Below, one piece after another: positions 48,037 through 55,535 of a DNA stretch of 64,000 bases (the first letter of the stretch is position 1; every line of letters begins with the position of its first letter). A program made the position numbers and the translations under genes. The notes beneath the pieces were generated by a model that did not search any database, had not been told where the DNA came from, and worked only from the letters and a program-made list of their open reading frames with translations. This DNA is from Ruminococcus sp. (GTDB lineage: Bacteria; Bacillota; Clostridia; Oscillospirales; Acutalibacteraceae): positions 20,264-84,263 of the forward strand of contig JAFQPG010000007.1 of the NCBI GenBank assembly GCA_017411835.1. Reading direction: 5' to 3'.

Positions 48037-48699
48037 TTATTCAGCAGCTGGCTCTTCGGCAGGAGCCTCTGTAGCAGGAGTTTCTTCAGCTTTTGTTTCC
48101 TCAGCCTTAGCCTCTTCTACAGGTGCAGCCTCAGCAGCTGGTGCTTCCTCTGCAGGTGCTTCTTCTACTGGTGCAGCCTCTTCCTTTTCAGGAGCACAAG
48201 CCTCTACGCCGCCCTTGTCAACAATAGCCTGGATAGCACGAGCAAATGATGCGATAGGAGCCTGGAATGCACCGAGTACGTTTGCGAGAAGAACATCTCT
48301 TGTTGGGAGCTTAGCAAGTCTGTCGATAGTAGCCATATCAACTACTTCGCCATCAAGGTAGCCACCCTTAACTTCGAAAGTTTTGCTCTTCTTAGCATAA
48401 GAAGAAAGGATTCTAGCAGCAGCGGCATAATCGTCATCGCTGGTAGCAAGAGCAGTTGTACCCTCTAAAGTACCCTGAAGACCTGTAAGGTTAGCCTCTT
48501 CACAAGCACGAGATAAAAGAGTGTTCTTAACTACTGTGTAGTTAACACCAGCTTCTCTAAGCTCTTTTCGAAGTGCTGTATCGTCAGCAACGTTGATACC
48601 CTTGTAGCTAACGAGTACACCTGTTACAGATTTCTGAAGTCTTTCTGATAAAGCAGCAACTATAGCTTTCTTTTCTTCTAAAACCTTTACACTTGGCAA
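48037..48699 (-). CDS. rplJ: 50S ribosomal protein L10 with acidic tail
   Basis: A 220-aa stalk-base protein that anchors L7/L12 dimers. Residues 1-168 are a standard L10 ('VTGVLVSYKGINVADDTALR', 'GVNYTVVKNTLLSRACEEAN'). The last ~52 residues are an Ala/Glu/Pro-rich repeat region (EEAP, EETKAEET, AEEPAAE), unlike the usual ~170-aa L10. The tail follows the helices that bind L7/L12. The start is TTG 48699 with GGAGGTG 7 nt upstream. An L10 leader with attenuator precedes it. Confidence 0.96.
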   Translation of the reverse strand: MPSVKVLEEKKAIVAALSERLQKSVTGVLVSYKGINVADDTALRKELREAGVNYTVVKNTLLSRACEEANLTGLQGTLEGTTALATSDDDYAAAARILSSYAKKSKTFEVKGGYLDGEVVDMATIDRLAKLPTRDVLLANVLGAFQAPIASFARAIQAIVDKGGVEACAPEKEEAAPVEEAPAEEAPAAEAAPVEEAKAEETKAEETPATEAPAEEPAAE

Positions 48700-48711
48700 T
48701 TTGTTTCACCT

Positions 48712-48890
48712 CCGTAAAATATAGTGTTTTTACGCAGTTTCTAAAAAAAGCAGCCTCTCCCTTTTGAGGAGAGGCACAAAATTACATAGTTTAGATGTAA
48801 AATGCTTCTTCCTCGGCAGGCGGATTAACCATTATGTCAAAAGACACCTGCTGTCTTTAGAACAGCGAATATATTGATACTAAAAAGTAT
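48712..48890 (-). promoter_or_regulatory. L10 leader (r-protein autoregulatory leader with attenuator)
   Basis: The 200-nt gap between rplA and rplJ holds, on the minus strand, the bulged-hairpin hallmarks of the L10 leader (CTGCCGAGGAAG at 48813-48824 and flanking stems). It also holds an intrinsic terminator: stem GCCTCTCC/GGAGAGGC (48753-48775) then CTTTTTTT. Binding of L10-L12 to such leaders is known to repress the operon, in Firmicutes through termination. Boundaries are approximate. Confidence 0.75.
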
Positions 48891-48901
48891 TAATACCTAA
48901 A

Positions 48902-49597
48902 TTAAGAACCGAACTTGTTAGGGTTGATTCTAACACTTGGACCCATTGTAGATGTTACTGCACAAGACTTGATGTACTGGCCTTTTGCAGCAGCAGGCTT
49001 AGCCTTAACGATAGCACCCATAAGAGTATCTAAGTTCTCCTGGAGCTTTTCTGTACCGAAAGAAGCCTTACCGATTGGGCAGTGAATGATGTTTGTTTTG
49101 TCAAGTCTGTACTCGATTTTACCAGCCTTAGCTTCTTTAACAGCCTTAGCGATATCAGGAGTAACAGTACCAGCCTTAGGGTTTGGCATTAAGCCACGTG
49201 GACCGAGGATTTTACCAAGACGGCCTACAAGACCCATACAATCAGGTGTTGTGATAAGAACGTCGAAATCCATCCAACCTTCTGTCTGGATTTTCTGTGT
49301 CATATCTTCTGCACCTACGAAGTCAGCGCCAGCTTCCTTAGCGAGGTTTTCGTTTTCGCCCTTGCAGATAGCAAGTACTCTAACGTTTTTACCTGTACCG
49401 TTTGGAAGTACGATAGCGCCTCTAACCTGCTGGTCAGCGTGACGTGAGTCAACACCAAGCTTTACGTGAAGCTCGATAGTCTCGTCAAATTTAGCAGTAG
49501 CTGTCTTAACAACTGTGTCAAGAGCTTCTGTTGTGTCATATAATTTTGTTCTGTCGATAAGCTTAGCGCTGTCGACATATTTCTTACCGTGTTTCAT
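48902..49597 (-). CDS. rplA: 50S ribosomal protein L1
   Basis: A 231-aa protein of the L1 stalk. The N-terminus '[20 protein letters not shown]' is typical, and the internal '[20 protein letters not shown]' is the L1 signature. L1 is also a translational repressor that binds an mRNA copy of its rRNA site. Such a hairpin lies directly in front of this gene (49617-49644) and another in front of rplK. Confidence 0.98.
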   Translation of the reverse strand: MKHGKKYVDSAKLIDRTKLYDTTEALDTVVKTATAKFDETIELHVKLGVDSRHADQQVRGAIVLPNGTGKNVRVLAICKGENENLAKEAGADFVGAEDMTQKIQTEGWMDFDVLITTPDCMGLVGRLGKILGPRGLMPNPKAGTVTPDIAKAVKEAKAGKIEYRLDKTNIIHCPIGKASFGTEKLQENLDTLMGAIVKAKPAAAKGQYIKSCAVTSTMGPSVRINPNKFGS

Positions 49598-49616
49598 CTT
49601 TTTTCCTCCATTATTA

Positions 49617-49644
49617 GGTGGTTAAGCGGATAGTTCCTCCCACC
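49617..49644 (-). promoter_or_regulatory. Candidate L1-binding hairpin before rplA
   Basis: On the minus strand: outer stem GGTGG/CCACC, internal loop GA against GCTTAA, inner stem GGA/TCC. The 5' strand GGTGGGAGG and the 3' CCG...ACCACC match the L1-binding helix of 23S rRNA. It ends next to the ribosome site of rplA. Confidence 0.6.
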
Positions 49645-49656
49645 CGGATACATTTA

Positions 49657-50082
49657 TTAGTCGACTACTTCGATGCCCATTGATCTAGCAGTACCTGCGA
49701 TCATTGAGGTAGCTGTTTCGATAGATGCTGCATTTAAGTCTTTCATCTTCTGCTCTGCAATCTTAGCGCACTGCTCTCTTGTGATCTTAGCAACCTTCTT
49801 TTTGTTAGGTTCGCCAGATGCCTTCTCAATAGAGCAAGCCTTTTTGATGAGTACAGCTGCAGGTGGTGTCTTTGTAATAAATGTGAAAGAACGGTCTGCA
49901 TAGACTGTGATTACTACAGGAATGATAAGTCCTGCATCGTTTTTTGTACGCTCGTTGAATTCTTTAGTAAATGCAACGATGTTTACACCGTGCTGACCAA
50001 GTGCTGGACCAACAGGTGGTGCTGGTGTAGCTTTACCAGCTGGAATCTGTAACTTAATATAACCAGTTACTTTCTGAGCCAT
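49657..50082 (-). CDS. rplK: 50S ribosomal protein L11
   Basis: A 141-aa protein of the GTPase-associated centre. '[20 protein letters not shown]' with '[17 protein letters not shown]' at the N-terminus, and '[19 protein letters not shown]' at the end, are diagnostic. It is the first gene of the rplK-rplA pair and follows nusG by 104 nt. A hairpin resembling the L1 site lies 7 nt upstream of its AGGAGG. Confidence 0.98.
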   Translation of the reverse strand: MAQKVTGYIKLQIPAGKATPAPPVGPALGQHGVNIVAFTKEFNERTKNDAGLIIPVVITVYADRSFTFITKTPPAAVLIKKACSIEKASGEPNKKKVAKITREQCAKIAEQKMKDLNAASIETATSMIAGTARSMGIEVVD

Positions 50083-50102
50083 TGTTTATTCCTCCTAAAT
50101 TC

Positions 50103-50133
50103 GTGGTAGATGGCGGAGCGGTGCTCCTCCCAC
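50103..50133 (-). promoter_or_regulatory. Candidate L1-binding hairpin before rplK
   Basis: On the minus strand: outer stem GTGG/CCAC, internal loop GA against GCCATCTA, inner stem GGAGC/GCTCC with loop ACC. It has the same plan as the hairpin before rplA. A second small stem (GGGACTAAAGTCCC, 50136-50149) lies just upstream. Confidence 0.6.
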
Positions 50134-50186
50134 AAGGGACTTTAGTCCCTCATATAAAAAGCGAAATGCTAATTATTCCAAGATTA

Positions 50187-50711
50187 TTATTCTTCTATAG
50201 CTTCTGCCTGATTGAGCTCGAGCTCAACAGGTGTTTCACGTCCAAACATAGAGATTGTAACGCGAACGTAATTCTTGTCAGTATCAAGCTCGTCGACAAT
50301 ACCAACAAAGTCCTCAAGCGGACCGTCGATAATGCGAACCTGATCGCCGACCTTGTACGAAACCTCGACCACGCGTGTTTCAACGCCCATACGGTAAACC
50401 TCAGCCTCTGTAAGAGGAACCGGCTTACTAGAAGGACCAACAAAGCCTGTGCATCCGCGAATGTTGCGAACGACATACCATGTTTCGTCGGTATAGACCA
50501 TCTTTACAAATACGTAGCCAGGAAAGAGCTTGCGCTCTACCTCCTTGGTTGCTCCGTCGTCTTTAACCTCTGTTACGATTTCTGTCGGAACCTTAACGTC
50601 TAAAATCATATCAGAAAGACCGCGGTTTTCAACAGTAGTCATAAGAGTAGACGCAACCTTGTTCTCGTATCCTGAATAAGTATGAACTACATACCATCTT
50701 GCTTCACTCAT
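50187..50711 (-). CDS. nusG: Transcription termination/antitermination factor NusG
   Basis: A 174-aa RNA-polymerase-binding factor. The NGN domain begins 'ARWYVVHTYSGYENKVASTL' and includes 'LFPGYVFVKMVYTDETWYVV'. The KOW domain is at the C-terminus ('VGDQVRIIDGPLEDFVGIVD'). The order secE-nusG-rplK-rplA is universal. The start has AAAGGAGAAG upstream. Confidence 0.97.
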   Translation of the reverse strand: MSEARWYVVHTYSGYENKVASTLMTTVENRGLSDMILDVKVPTEIVTEVKDDGATKEVERKLFPGYVFVKMVYTDETWYVVRNIRGCTGFVGPSSKPVPLTEAEVYRMGVETRVVEVSYKVGDQVRIIDGPLEDFVGIVDELDTDKNYVRVTISMFGRETPVELELNQAEAIEE

Positions 50712-50757
50712 GATAATTACTTCTCCTTTAATAATAAGATGCGAAGTTAAGAATCAA

Positions 50758-50991
50758 TTATGATACTACAGATGAGCCAGGGTCCATAACTAAACTGAGG
50801 AGCTTGAACAAACCCATATCAAGAGCAAAGATGAACAGACCAACGATAACAATAACTAAAACAACGATACCGAAGTTCTTAGTTGTTGTAGAAACTGATG
50901 GCCAAGTAATCTTTTTGATTTCACCAATGCATGAACGGAAGAATGAACCGATCTTAGAAAAAATGTTTTTCTTTGCTTTTGCTTCAGCCAT
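50758..50991 (-). CDS. secE: Preprotein translocase subunit SecE
   Basis: A 77-aa single-span SecE. The amphipathic helix 'FFRSCIGEIKKITWPS' is followed by one membrane segment (about 40-62, 'FGIVVLVIVIVGLFIFALD'). It stabilises SecY in the translocon. GAGGGG lies before the ATG. It lies between rpmG and nusG. Confidence 0.95.
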   Translation of the reverse strand: MAEAKAKKNIFSKIGSFFRSCIGEIKKITWPSVSTTTKNFGIVVLVIVIVGLFIFALDMGLFKLLSLVMDPGSSVVS

Positions 50992-51007
50992 TGTGTTCCC
51001 CTCCGTC

Positions 51008-51157
51008 TTACTTTGTTTCCTTGTGCAGAGTGTGTTTCTTGCAGAATCTGCAATACTTGTTCATCTCAAGCCTGTCAGGATCGTTTTTCTTGTTTTTCAT
51101 TGTGTTGTAATTACGCTGTTTGCACTCAGTGCAGGCCAATGTGATTTTTACTCTCAT
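51008..51157 (-). CDS. rpmG: 50S ribosomal protein L33
   Basis: A 49-aa protein starting '[20 protein letters not shown]' and ending '[15 protein letters not shown]'. Two CxxC pairs indicate the zinc-binding form of L33, made when zinc is sufficient in species that have both forms. ATG 51157 has GGGAGGTG upstream. It is the first gene of the operon driven by the promoter at 51246-51274. Confidence 0.96.
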   Translation of the reverse strand: MRVKITLACTECKQRNYNTMKNKKNDPDRLEMNKYCRFCKKHTLHKETK

Positions 51158-51245
51158 TTAACGGCACCTCCCGGTTATTTTCGGAATAATTTAGCCTCCC
51201 TCAAAAGGGCGCAAAAAAATAGACCCCTTTTTCGAGGTACTTAAG

Positions 51246-51274
51246 AGTATATCATAATAAAGTCAAGCCGTCAA
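51246..51274 (-). promoter_or_regulatory. Promoter of the rpmG-secE-nusG operon
   Basis: On the minus strand, TTGACG (51274-51269), 17 nt, TATACT (51251-51246). The leader of about 85 nt before rpmG contains short G/C-rich hairpins of unknown role. Confidence 0.75.
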
Positions 51275-51294
51275 GCGATTTTGAAATAATTTTG

Positions 51295-51337
51295 TAAAAA
51301 ATCGGCACGCTGACAAAAGATATGTCAAAGTGCCGAT
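51295..51337 (-). terminator. Terminator after the 51382 gene
   Basis: Stem ATCGGCAC/GTGCCGAT, with inner TGACA/TGTCA, followed on the minus strand by TTTTTAC. Confidence 0.8.
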
Positions 51338-51381
51338 TAATTAGCTAAAACAAAGGTGCGCTTAGGTGCTTTTACCCACAA

Positions 51382-52155
51382 TTACAGGCGTGTGCCTGTG
51401 CTTGTTACGGCTTTCTTCACCTTTTCTGGCTTAACCTTTTTATTTTTAAATTTAAGTGCGCTCTTATAAGCCTTTGAAAGCTCGTCTGACATAAGCGGTT
51501 CAATAATATCCTGATACTTGCTTTCTACAGAATTTAAGATAACAATCGTAACGATTGCGCGGGTGTCAGGGTCGCCGTTTAAATACTGTGCAGATAGCAC
51601 GCCCATAAGCTTTGTGATTTCCCTTTTGTCGCCACGAGCTAAACAAGTGTTGATTTTATTTACAACGTGCTCTCTTGCAAAGGTAACTGCTCTAAACGGA
51701 TAGTAGGTATCCTCTTCGTATTTAATCTCTTCCTTAAGCTCAGGGAAGAATTTCACAAGACGCTTGAAAAGGAAAACAGGGTCAGCACTACCCTCGTCAC
51801 TTTTCTTTTTCTTAGTCTGCTTAGCGCGTTTAATATTAACAGGGCTTGATACCGCATCTGCAAAATCATTACCGATTGAGCTTGCTTCCTTTTCGGTATC
51901 AGTTTCTGGGTTGAACATCCAAGTAGCCATAGTCTTCCACTCGTTGTCAGGACCGTCTTCAGTCATAGTACAAGAGCGCATTACCATATGCATCTTTTCA
52001 GTATAGTAAATTACAGAATATGCAACGTTTTCACCGGTGAAAAGTGCAACAATTTCATCAGCGTTGCTGTTATCAACCTTTTGCTTTTTGAAGCCTTGAG
52101 GCTCGAGCACAGTGTTCACTTTATCTGTAACGATAGTAAACGCCTTTTTTATCAT
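51382..52155 (-). CDS. Conserved-looking protein of unknown function
   Basis: A 257-aa soluble protein with no signal peptide. The N-terminal ~90 residues alternate strands and helices ('AFTIVTDKVNTVLEPQGFKK', 'VAYSVIYYTEKMHMVMRSCT'). A lysine-rich linker (about 105-118) follows, then a helical C-terminal part ('LFKRLVKFFPELKEEIKYEE'). The C-terminus is basic. I do not recognise the family. ATG 52155 is preferred because AAGGA lies about 10 nt upstream, while the ATG at 52164 abuts it. It has a perfect-consensus promoter (52187-52215), so it is probably well expressed. Confidence 0.75.
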   Translation of the reverse strand: MIKKAFTIVTDKVNTVLEPQGFKKQKVDNSNADEIVALFTGENVAYSVIYYTEKMHMVMRSCTMTEDGPDNEWKTMATWMFNPETDTEKEASSIGNDFADAVSSPVNIKRAKQTKKKKSDEGSADPVFLFKRLVKFFPELKEEIKYEEDTYYPFRAVTFAREHVVNKINTCLARGDKREITKLMGVLSAQYLNGDPDTRAIVTIVILNSVESKYQDIIEPLMSDELSKAYKSALKFKNKKVKPEKVKKAVTSTGTRL

Positions 52156-52186
52156 AAAAATCATTCCTTTTATAAGCTTTCATAAA

Positions 52187-52215
52187 ATTATACATTGTAT
52201 TGCCTAAATTGTCAA
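52187..52215 (-). promoter_or_regulatory. Perfect-consensus promoter of the 51382 gene
   Basis: On the minus strand, TTGACA (52215-52210), 17 nt, TATAAT (52192-52187): an exact match to the sigma-A consensus, 31 nt before the ATG. Confidence 0.85.
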
Positions 52216-52227
52216 AGGTTTTCATAC

Positions 52228-52256
52228 TTGAAAGCGTCACCACTTTGTGCTATTAT
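52228..52256 (+). promoter_or_regulatory. Promoter of murI-DUF1934-argS
   Basis: TTGAAA (52228-52233), 17 nt, TATTAT (52251-52256), 53 nt before murI. Back-to-back with the leftward promoter. Confidence 0.65.
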
Positions 52257-52309
52257 ATATAAGTATATTTATGTCTACAAGCAAATTCATACAATAAAGA
52301 GGTTTTTAT

Positions 52310-53122
52310 ATGAATAAAAACGCTATCGGAGTTTTTGACTCGGGCTTAGGCGGACTATCTGCAGTCAAGCAGATGCTGTGCGCTATGCCGAATGAAAACA
52401 TCATATACTTTGGTGACACCGGCAGAGTGCCTTATGGTAACCGCAGTAAGGATACCATCAGACGCTACGCTATGCAGGATGCTAATTTTCTTTTAAAGAA
52501 CAATGTTAAGATGGTCGTTGCGGCTTGCGGTACTGTCAGCTCTGTTGCCCCTGATTTAGAGAGCACACTCAAAGTACCGTACACAGGCGTTGTTCTTCCT
52601 ACCTGCTTTACAGCACTAAAAGAAAGTAAAAACGGTAAAATCGGCGTTATCGGTACAACTGCTACCATAAATTCACACAGCTACAAAACACGCATACAGC
52701 TTAAAAACCCTTCTTTTGAAGTTTTTGAGCAAGACTGCCCGATGTTTGTACCGCTTGTTGAAAACGGCTTTATAGACAGGGACGATATGGTAGTTAAGCT
52801 GATTGTTGAAAAATATATGTCTAATCTTAAAAACGCAGGCGTAGACACCGTTATTCTAGGTTGCACCCACTACCCTATCTTAAAAGACGCTATACAGGAC
52901 TTTATGGGTAAGGACGTAACGCTTATTGACTCGGGTAAGGAAACCGCCCTCTACACCAAAAAGGTTTTAGAAGAAAACGGTCTTAACAACACAGACAAGA
53001 CTCCTGGCACAGCGCAGTTTTTTGTCAGCGATACTCCGGACAACTTTGAAAAAATCGCATCGCTGTTTTTATCAAAGGATATGCAAAACTGCGTAAGCAG
53101 AATAAATATTGAAGAATACTAA
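52310..53122 (+). CDS. murI: Glutamate racemase
   Basis: A 270-aa cofactor-independent racemase making D-Glu for peptidoglycan. The N-terminal 'IGVFDSGLGGLSAVKQM' carries the Asp/Ser substrate residues, and the second catalytic Cys is in 'VILGCTHYPIL' near residue 185. The first Cys region reads 'VVAACGTVSSVAP' (Cys73) instead of the usual ACNTA(S/T): the conserved Asn is Gly. 'VENGFIDRDD' matches the lid region. Length is normal. AAAGAGG precedes the ATG. It is followed 8 nt later by the DUF1934 gene. Confidence 0.9.
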   Translation: MNKNAIGVFDSGLGGLSAVKQMLCAMPNENIIYFGDTGRVPYGNRSKDTIRRYAMQDANFLLKNNVKMVVAACGTVSSVAPDLESTLKVPYTGVVLPTCFTALKESKNGKIGVIGTTATINSHSYKTRIQLKNPSFEVFEQDCPMFVPLVENGFIDRDDMVVKLIVEKYMSNLKNAGVDTVILGCTHYPILKDAIQDFMGKDVTLIDSGKETALYTKKVLEENGLNNTDKTPGTAQFFVSDTPDNFEKIASLFLSKDMQNCVSRINIEEY

Positions 53123-53130
53123 GGAACACT

Positions 53131-53562
53131 ATGCAGGATAATTACATCATCACCGTCACGGGTATTCAGGAGGTTGACGGAGAAAAGGACAAAATCGAGG
53201 TTATCACCACAGGCGAGTACATTTTAAAAAACGGTCATCGCTACATCAAGTACAAAGAGTACGACAACGATAACCCGAACATAAGCATCGACGCAGTAGT
53301 CAAGGTTGAAAACGACAAAAAGGTTTCTATTATCCGCTACGGCGAACGACAGTCACGACTGATTTTAGAAAAAGATGTCAGACATCAATGTCACTACCGC
53401 ACCGTTATGGGCGATATTATGATGGGCGTTTACACGTCAAAAATCGAGCATAATCTCACAGATGACGGCGGAGATATCAAAGTAAAATACCAGCTCGACT
53501 TTTTTGCAGATTTAGTATCCGACAACGAAATTCACATCAACGTTAAGAAAAAAGAGGAATAA
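53131..53562 (+). CDS. DUF1934 (YwiB-like) beta-barrel protein
   Basis: A 143-aa protein of the DUF1934 family, a lipocalin-like beta-barrel next to argS in many Firmicutes (B. subtilis ywiB-argS). Diagnostic runs are 'ITTGEYILKNGHRYIKYKEY', 'VSIIRYGERQSRLILEKDVR' and 'GVYTSKIEHNLTDDGGDI'. The function is unknown. It lies 8 nt after murI and 2 nt before argS. Confidence 0.88.
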   Translation: MQDNYIITVTGIQEVDGEKDKIEVITTGEYILKNGHRYIKYKEYDNDNPNISIDAVVKVENDKKVSIIRYGERQSRLILEKDVRHQCHYRTVMGDIMMGVYTSKIEHNLTDDGGDIKVKYQLDFFADLVSDNEIHINVKKKEE

Positions 53563-53564
53563 AT

Positions 53565-55301
53565 ATGGCACACACATCTATAAACACAGTAAACTCTTTG
53601 AAAACTGTAATCGAAAACGCAATTAACAAAGCAATAGAAAAAGGACAGCTCCCGCAAGCAGATATTCCTGCTTTTGTTATCGAGGAGCCTGCTGATAGAA
53701 GTCACGGCGATTTAGCAACAAACGCTGCTATGGTATCCGCAAAAGCGTTTAGACTTCCACCATTTAAGATTGCTCAGGCGATTACCGAGAACCTTGATTT
53801 AGAGGGCACATTAATCGAGCGTTTTGAAACAGCAGGTCCGGGCTTTATCAACTTCTTTTTATCAAGCCAGTACTTTGCTGAAGTAATCAAGGATGTTTTA
53901 ACTGAAAAAGAGCATTACGGCGAAAGCGACTTTGGTCAGAATAAAAAGGTTATGGTTGAATTTGTTTCCGCTAACCCTACAGGACCTATGCATATGGGTA
54001 ACGCTCGTGGCGGTGCGCTCGGCGACTGTCTGTCTGCTGTTATGCAAAAGGCAGGCTACGACGTTTACAGAGAGTTCTATGTTAACGACGCAGGTAATCA
54101 GATTGAAAAATTCGCTTGCTCACTTGAAGCTCGTTATCTCCAGCTTTTTGATTCAAGCGTAGAGTTCCCGCAAGACGGCTATCAGGGCGGCGACATCATC
54201 GACCACGCTAAAGCATACGCGCAAGAGTTCGGCGATTTCTTAGTTTCTAAAGACTCTGAAAAGCGTAAAAAAGTTTTAGTAGATTACGCTTTGCCTAAAA
54301 ATATCGACAAGATGCAATCTGATATGGCAAAATACCGCATCACCTACGACAAGTGGTTTTTCGAGAGCACTCTGCACGAAGCAGGCGACGTTAAGCGTGT
54401 TGTTGACATCTTGACCGAGAAAGGTCTTACCTACGAAAAGGAAGGCGCTATCTGGTATAAAAACAAAGAGGTCTGCACAAAGAAACTTCTGTCTCTTGGC
54501 AAAACTCAGGAATATATCGATAACCTCGAATTAAAGGACGACGTGCTTATCCGTCAAAACGGCAACCCAACTTACTTTACAGCAGACATCGCTTACCACA
54601 AAAATAAATTTGAGCGTGGCTTTGAAACACTTATCGACGTATGGGGCGCTGATCATCACGGTCACGTTATGCGTATGCAAAATGCTATGGACGCTATCGG
54701 ATGTGACGGCGACAGCTTAAACGTACTTTTGATGCAACTTGTAAAGCTCGTTAAAAACGGCGAAGCTGTTAAAATGAGCAAGCGTACAGGCAAGGCTATC
54801 GGACTTTCCGACCTGCTCGACGAGGTTCCGGTAGACAGCGTGCGTTTCCTTTTCAACACAAGAGAAGCAAACACACAGATGGACTTTGATTTAGGCTTAG
54901 CGGTTACTCAGGACAACCAAAACCCTGTTTACTACGTTCAGTATGCACACGCTAGAATCTGCTCTATTTTAAAAGCACTTGAAAAAGACGGCGTAAATTT
55001 CAGAGCTTGCACCGACGATGAATTAAAGCTTTTGACTCAGAGCGAAGAAATCGAGCTTATCCACCATCTGGCAAGTTTTGAGTCGCAGATTATTTCATCC
55101 GCTGTAGACTACGACCCTACAAAAATCACACGCTACGTTACAACACTTGCGACACTCTTCCACAAGTTCTACAACGCGTGTCGTGTTAAAGGCGAAGACG
55201 AAAGCCTTACACAGGCTCGACTCTCTCTTTGCATCAGCGTAAAGACTGTTATCAAAAATGTATTAGAGATGTTCTCTATCACCTGCCCAGAGCAGATGTA
55301 A
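53565..55301 (+). CDS. argS: Arginyl-tRNA synthetase
   Basis: A 578-aa class Ia synthetase charging tRNA-Arg. The N-terminal Add-1 domain comes first ('LPQADIPAFVIEEPADRSHG'). The HIGH motif is present as 'PTGPMHMGNARGG' near residue 140, the KMSKS motif as 'VKMSKRTGKAIGLSDLL' near 405, and the anticodon-binding domain ends 'VLEMFSITCPEQM' as in the family. It is the last gene of the murI-DUF1934-argS unit, with a terminator 10 nt later. Confidence 0.97.
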   Translation: MAHTSINTVNSLKTVIENAINKAIEKGQLPQADIPAFVIEEPADRSHGDLATNAAMVSAKAFRLPPFKIAQAITENLDLEGTLIERFETAGPGFINFFLSSQYFAEVIKDVLTEKEHYGESDFGQNKKVMVEFVSANPTGPMHMGNARGGALGDCLSAVMQKAGYDVYREFYVNDAGNQIEKFACSLEARYLQLFDSSVEFPQDGYQGGDIIDHAKAYAQEFGDFLVSKDSEKRKKVLVDYALPKNIDKMQSDMAKYRITYDKWFFESTLHEAGDVKRVVDILTEKGLTYEKEGAIWYKNKEVCTKKLLSLGKTQEYIDNLELKDDVLIRQNGNPTYFTADIAYHKNKFERGFETLIDVWGADHHGHVMRMQNAMDAIGCDGDSLNVLLMQLVKLVKNGEAVKMSKRTGKAIGLSDLLDEVPVDSVRFLFNTREANTQMDFDLGLAVTQDNQNPVYYVQYAHARICSILKALEKDGVNFRACTDDELKLLTQSEEIELIHHLASFESQIISSAVDYDPTKITRYVTTLATLFHKFYNACRVKGEDESLTQARLSLCISVKTVIKNVLEMFSITCPEQM

Positions 55302-55310
55302 AACAAAAAC

Positions 55311-55342
55311 AAAAGGCTGTTCAATAGAACAGCCTTTTTTAT
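55311..55342 (+). terminator. Bidirectional terminator after argS
   Basis: Perfect 12-bp stem AAAAGGCTGTTC/GAACAGCCTTTT with loop AATA, followed by TTATTT. It lies between convergent genes. Confidence 0.88.
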
Positions 55343-55534
55343 TTACTCGTCTTTTTTATCTTTTTTCTCTTTGTGTAGCAAAAGGAAAACTCCGACAAGC
55401 GATATAAAAACGCAAACAAGTGCAAAGTAGCCGCTGATTTGCATAAATACCGCTTCTTCAATTAAAAGTGCCGCTACCATCATGGTGATGCATATAAGTA
55501 GCAAAGTCATAATAAGTACAAGCTTTTTAATCAT
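55343..55534 (-). CDS. Small two-span membrane protein
   Basis: A 63-aa protein with two hydrophobic segments (about 2-23 and 30-52) and a strongly charged C-terminal tail (HKEKKDKKDE). The family is not recognised. The ATG at 55534 has AAAGGGG upstream, inside the end of rsmA, and the rsmA stop is one base before it. Probably co-transcribed with rsmA. Confidence 0.65.
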   Translation of the reverse strand: MIKKLVLIMTLLLICITMMVAALLIEEAVFMQISGYFALVCVFISLVGVFLLLHKEKKDKKDE

Positions 55535-55535
55535 A

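Noticed and set aside
49086-49442. Plus-strand open frame of 118 codons opposite rplA
   Set aside because: Shadow of rplA with Pro/Ser-rich composition.
50082-50603. Plus-strand open frame of 173 codons opposite nusG
   Set aside because: It is fully antisense to nusG and the rplK leader, with no ribosome site and no recognisable protein pattern.
50804-51244. Plus-strand open frame of 146 codons opposite secE and rpmG
   Set aside because: Antisense to two real genes and to their leader; no ribosome site.
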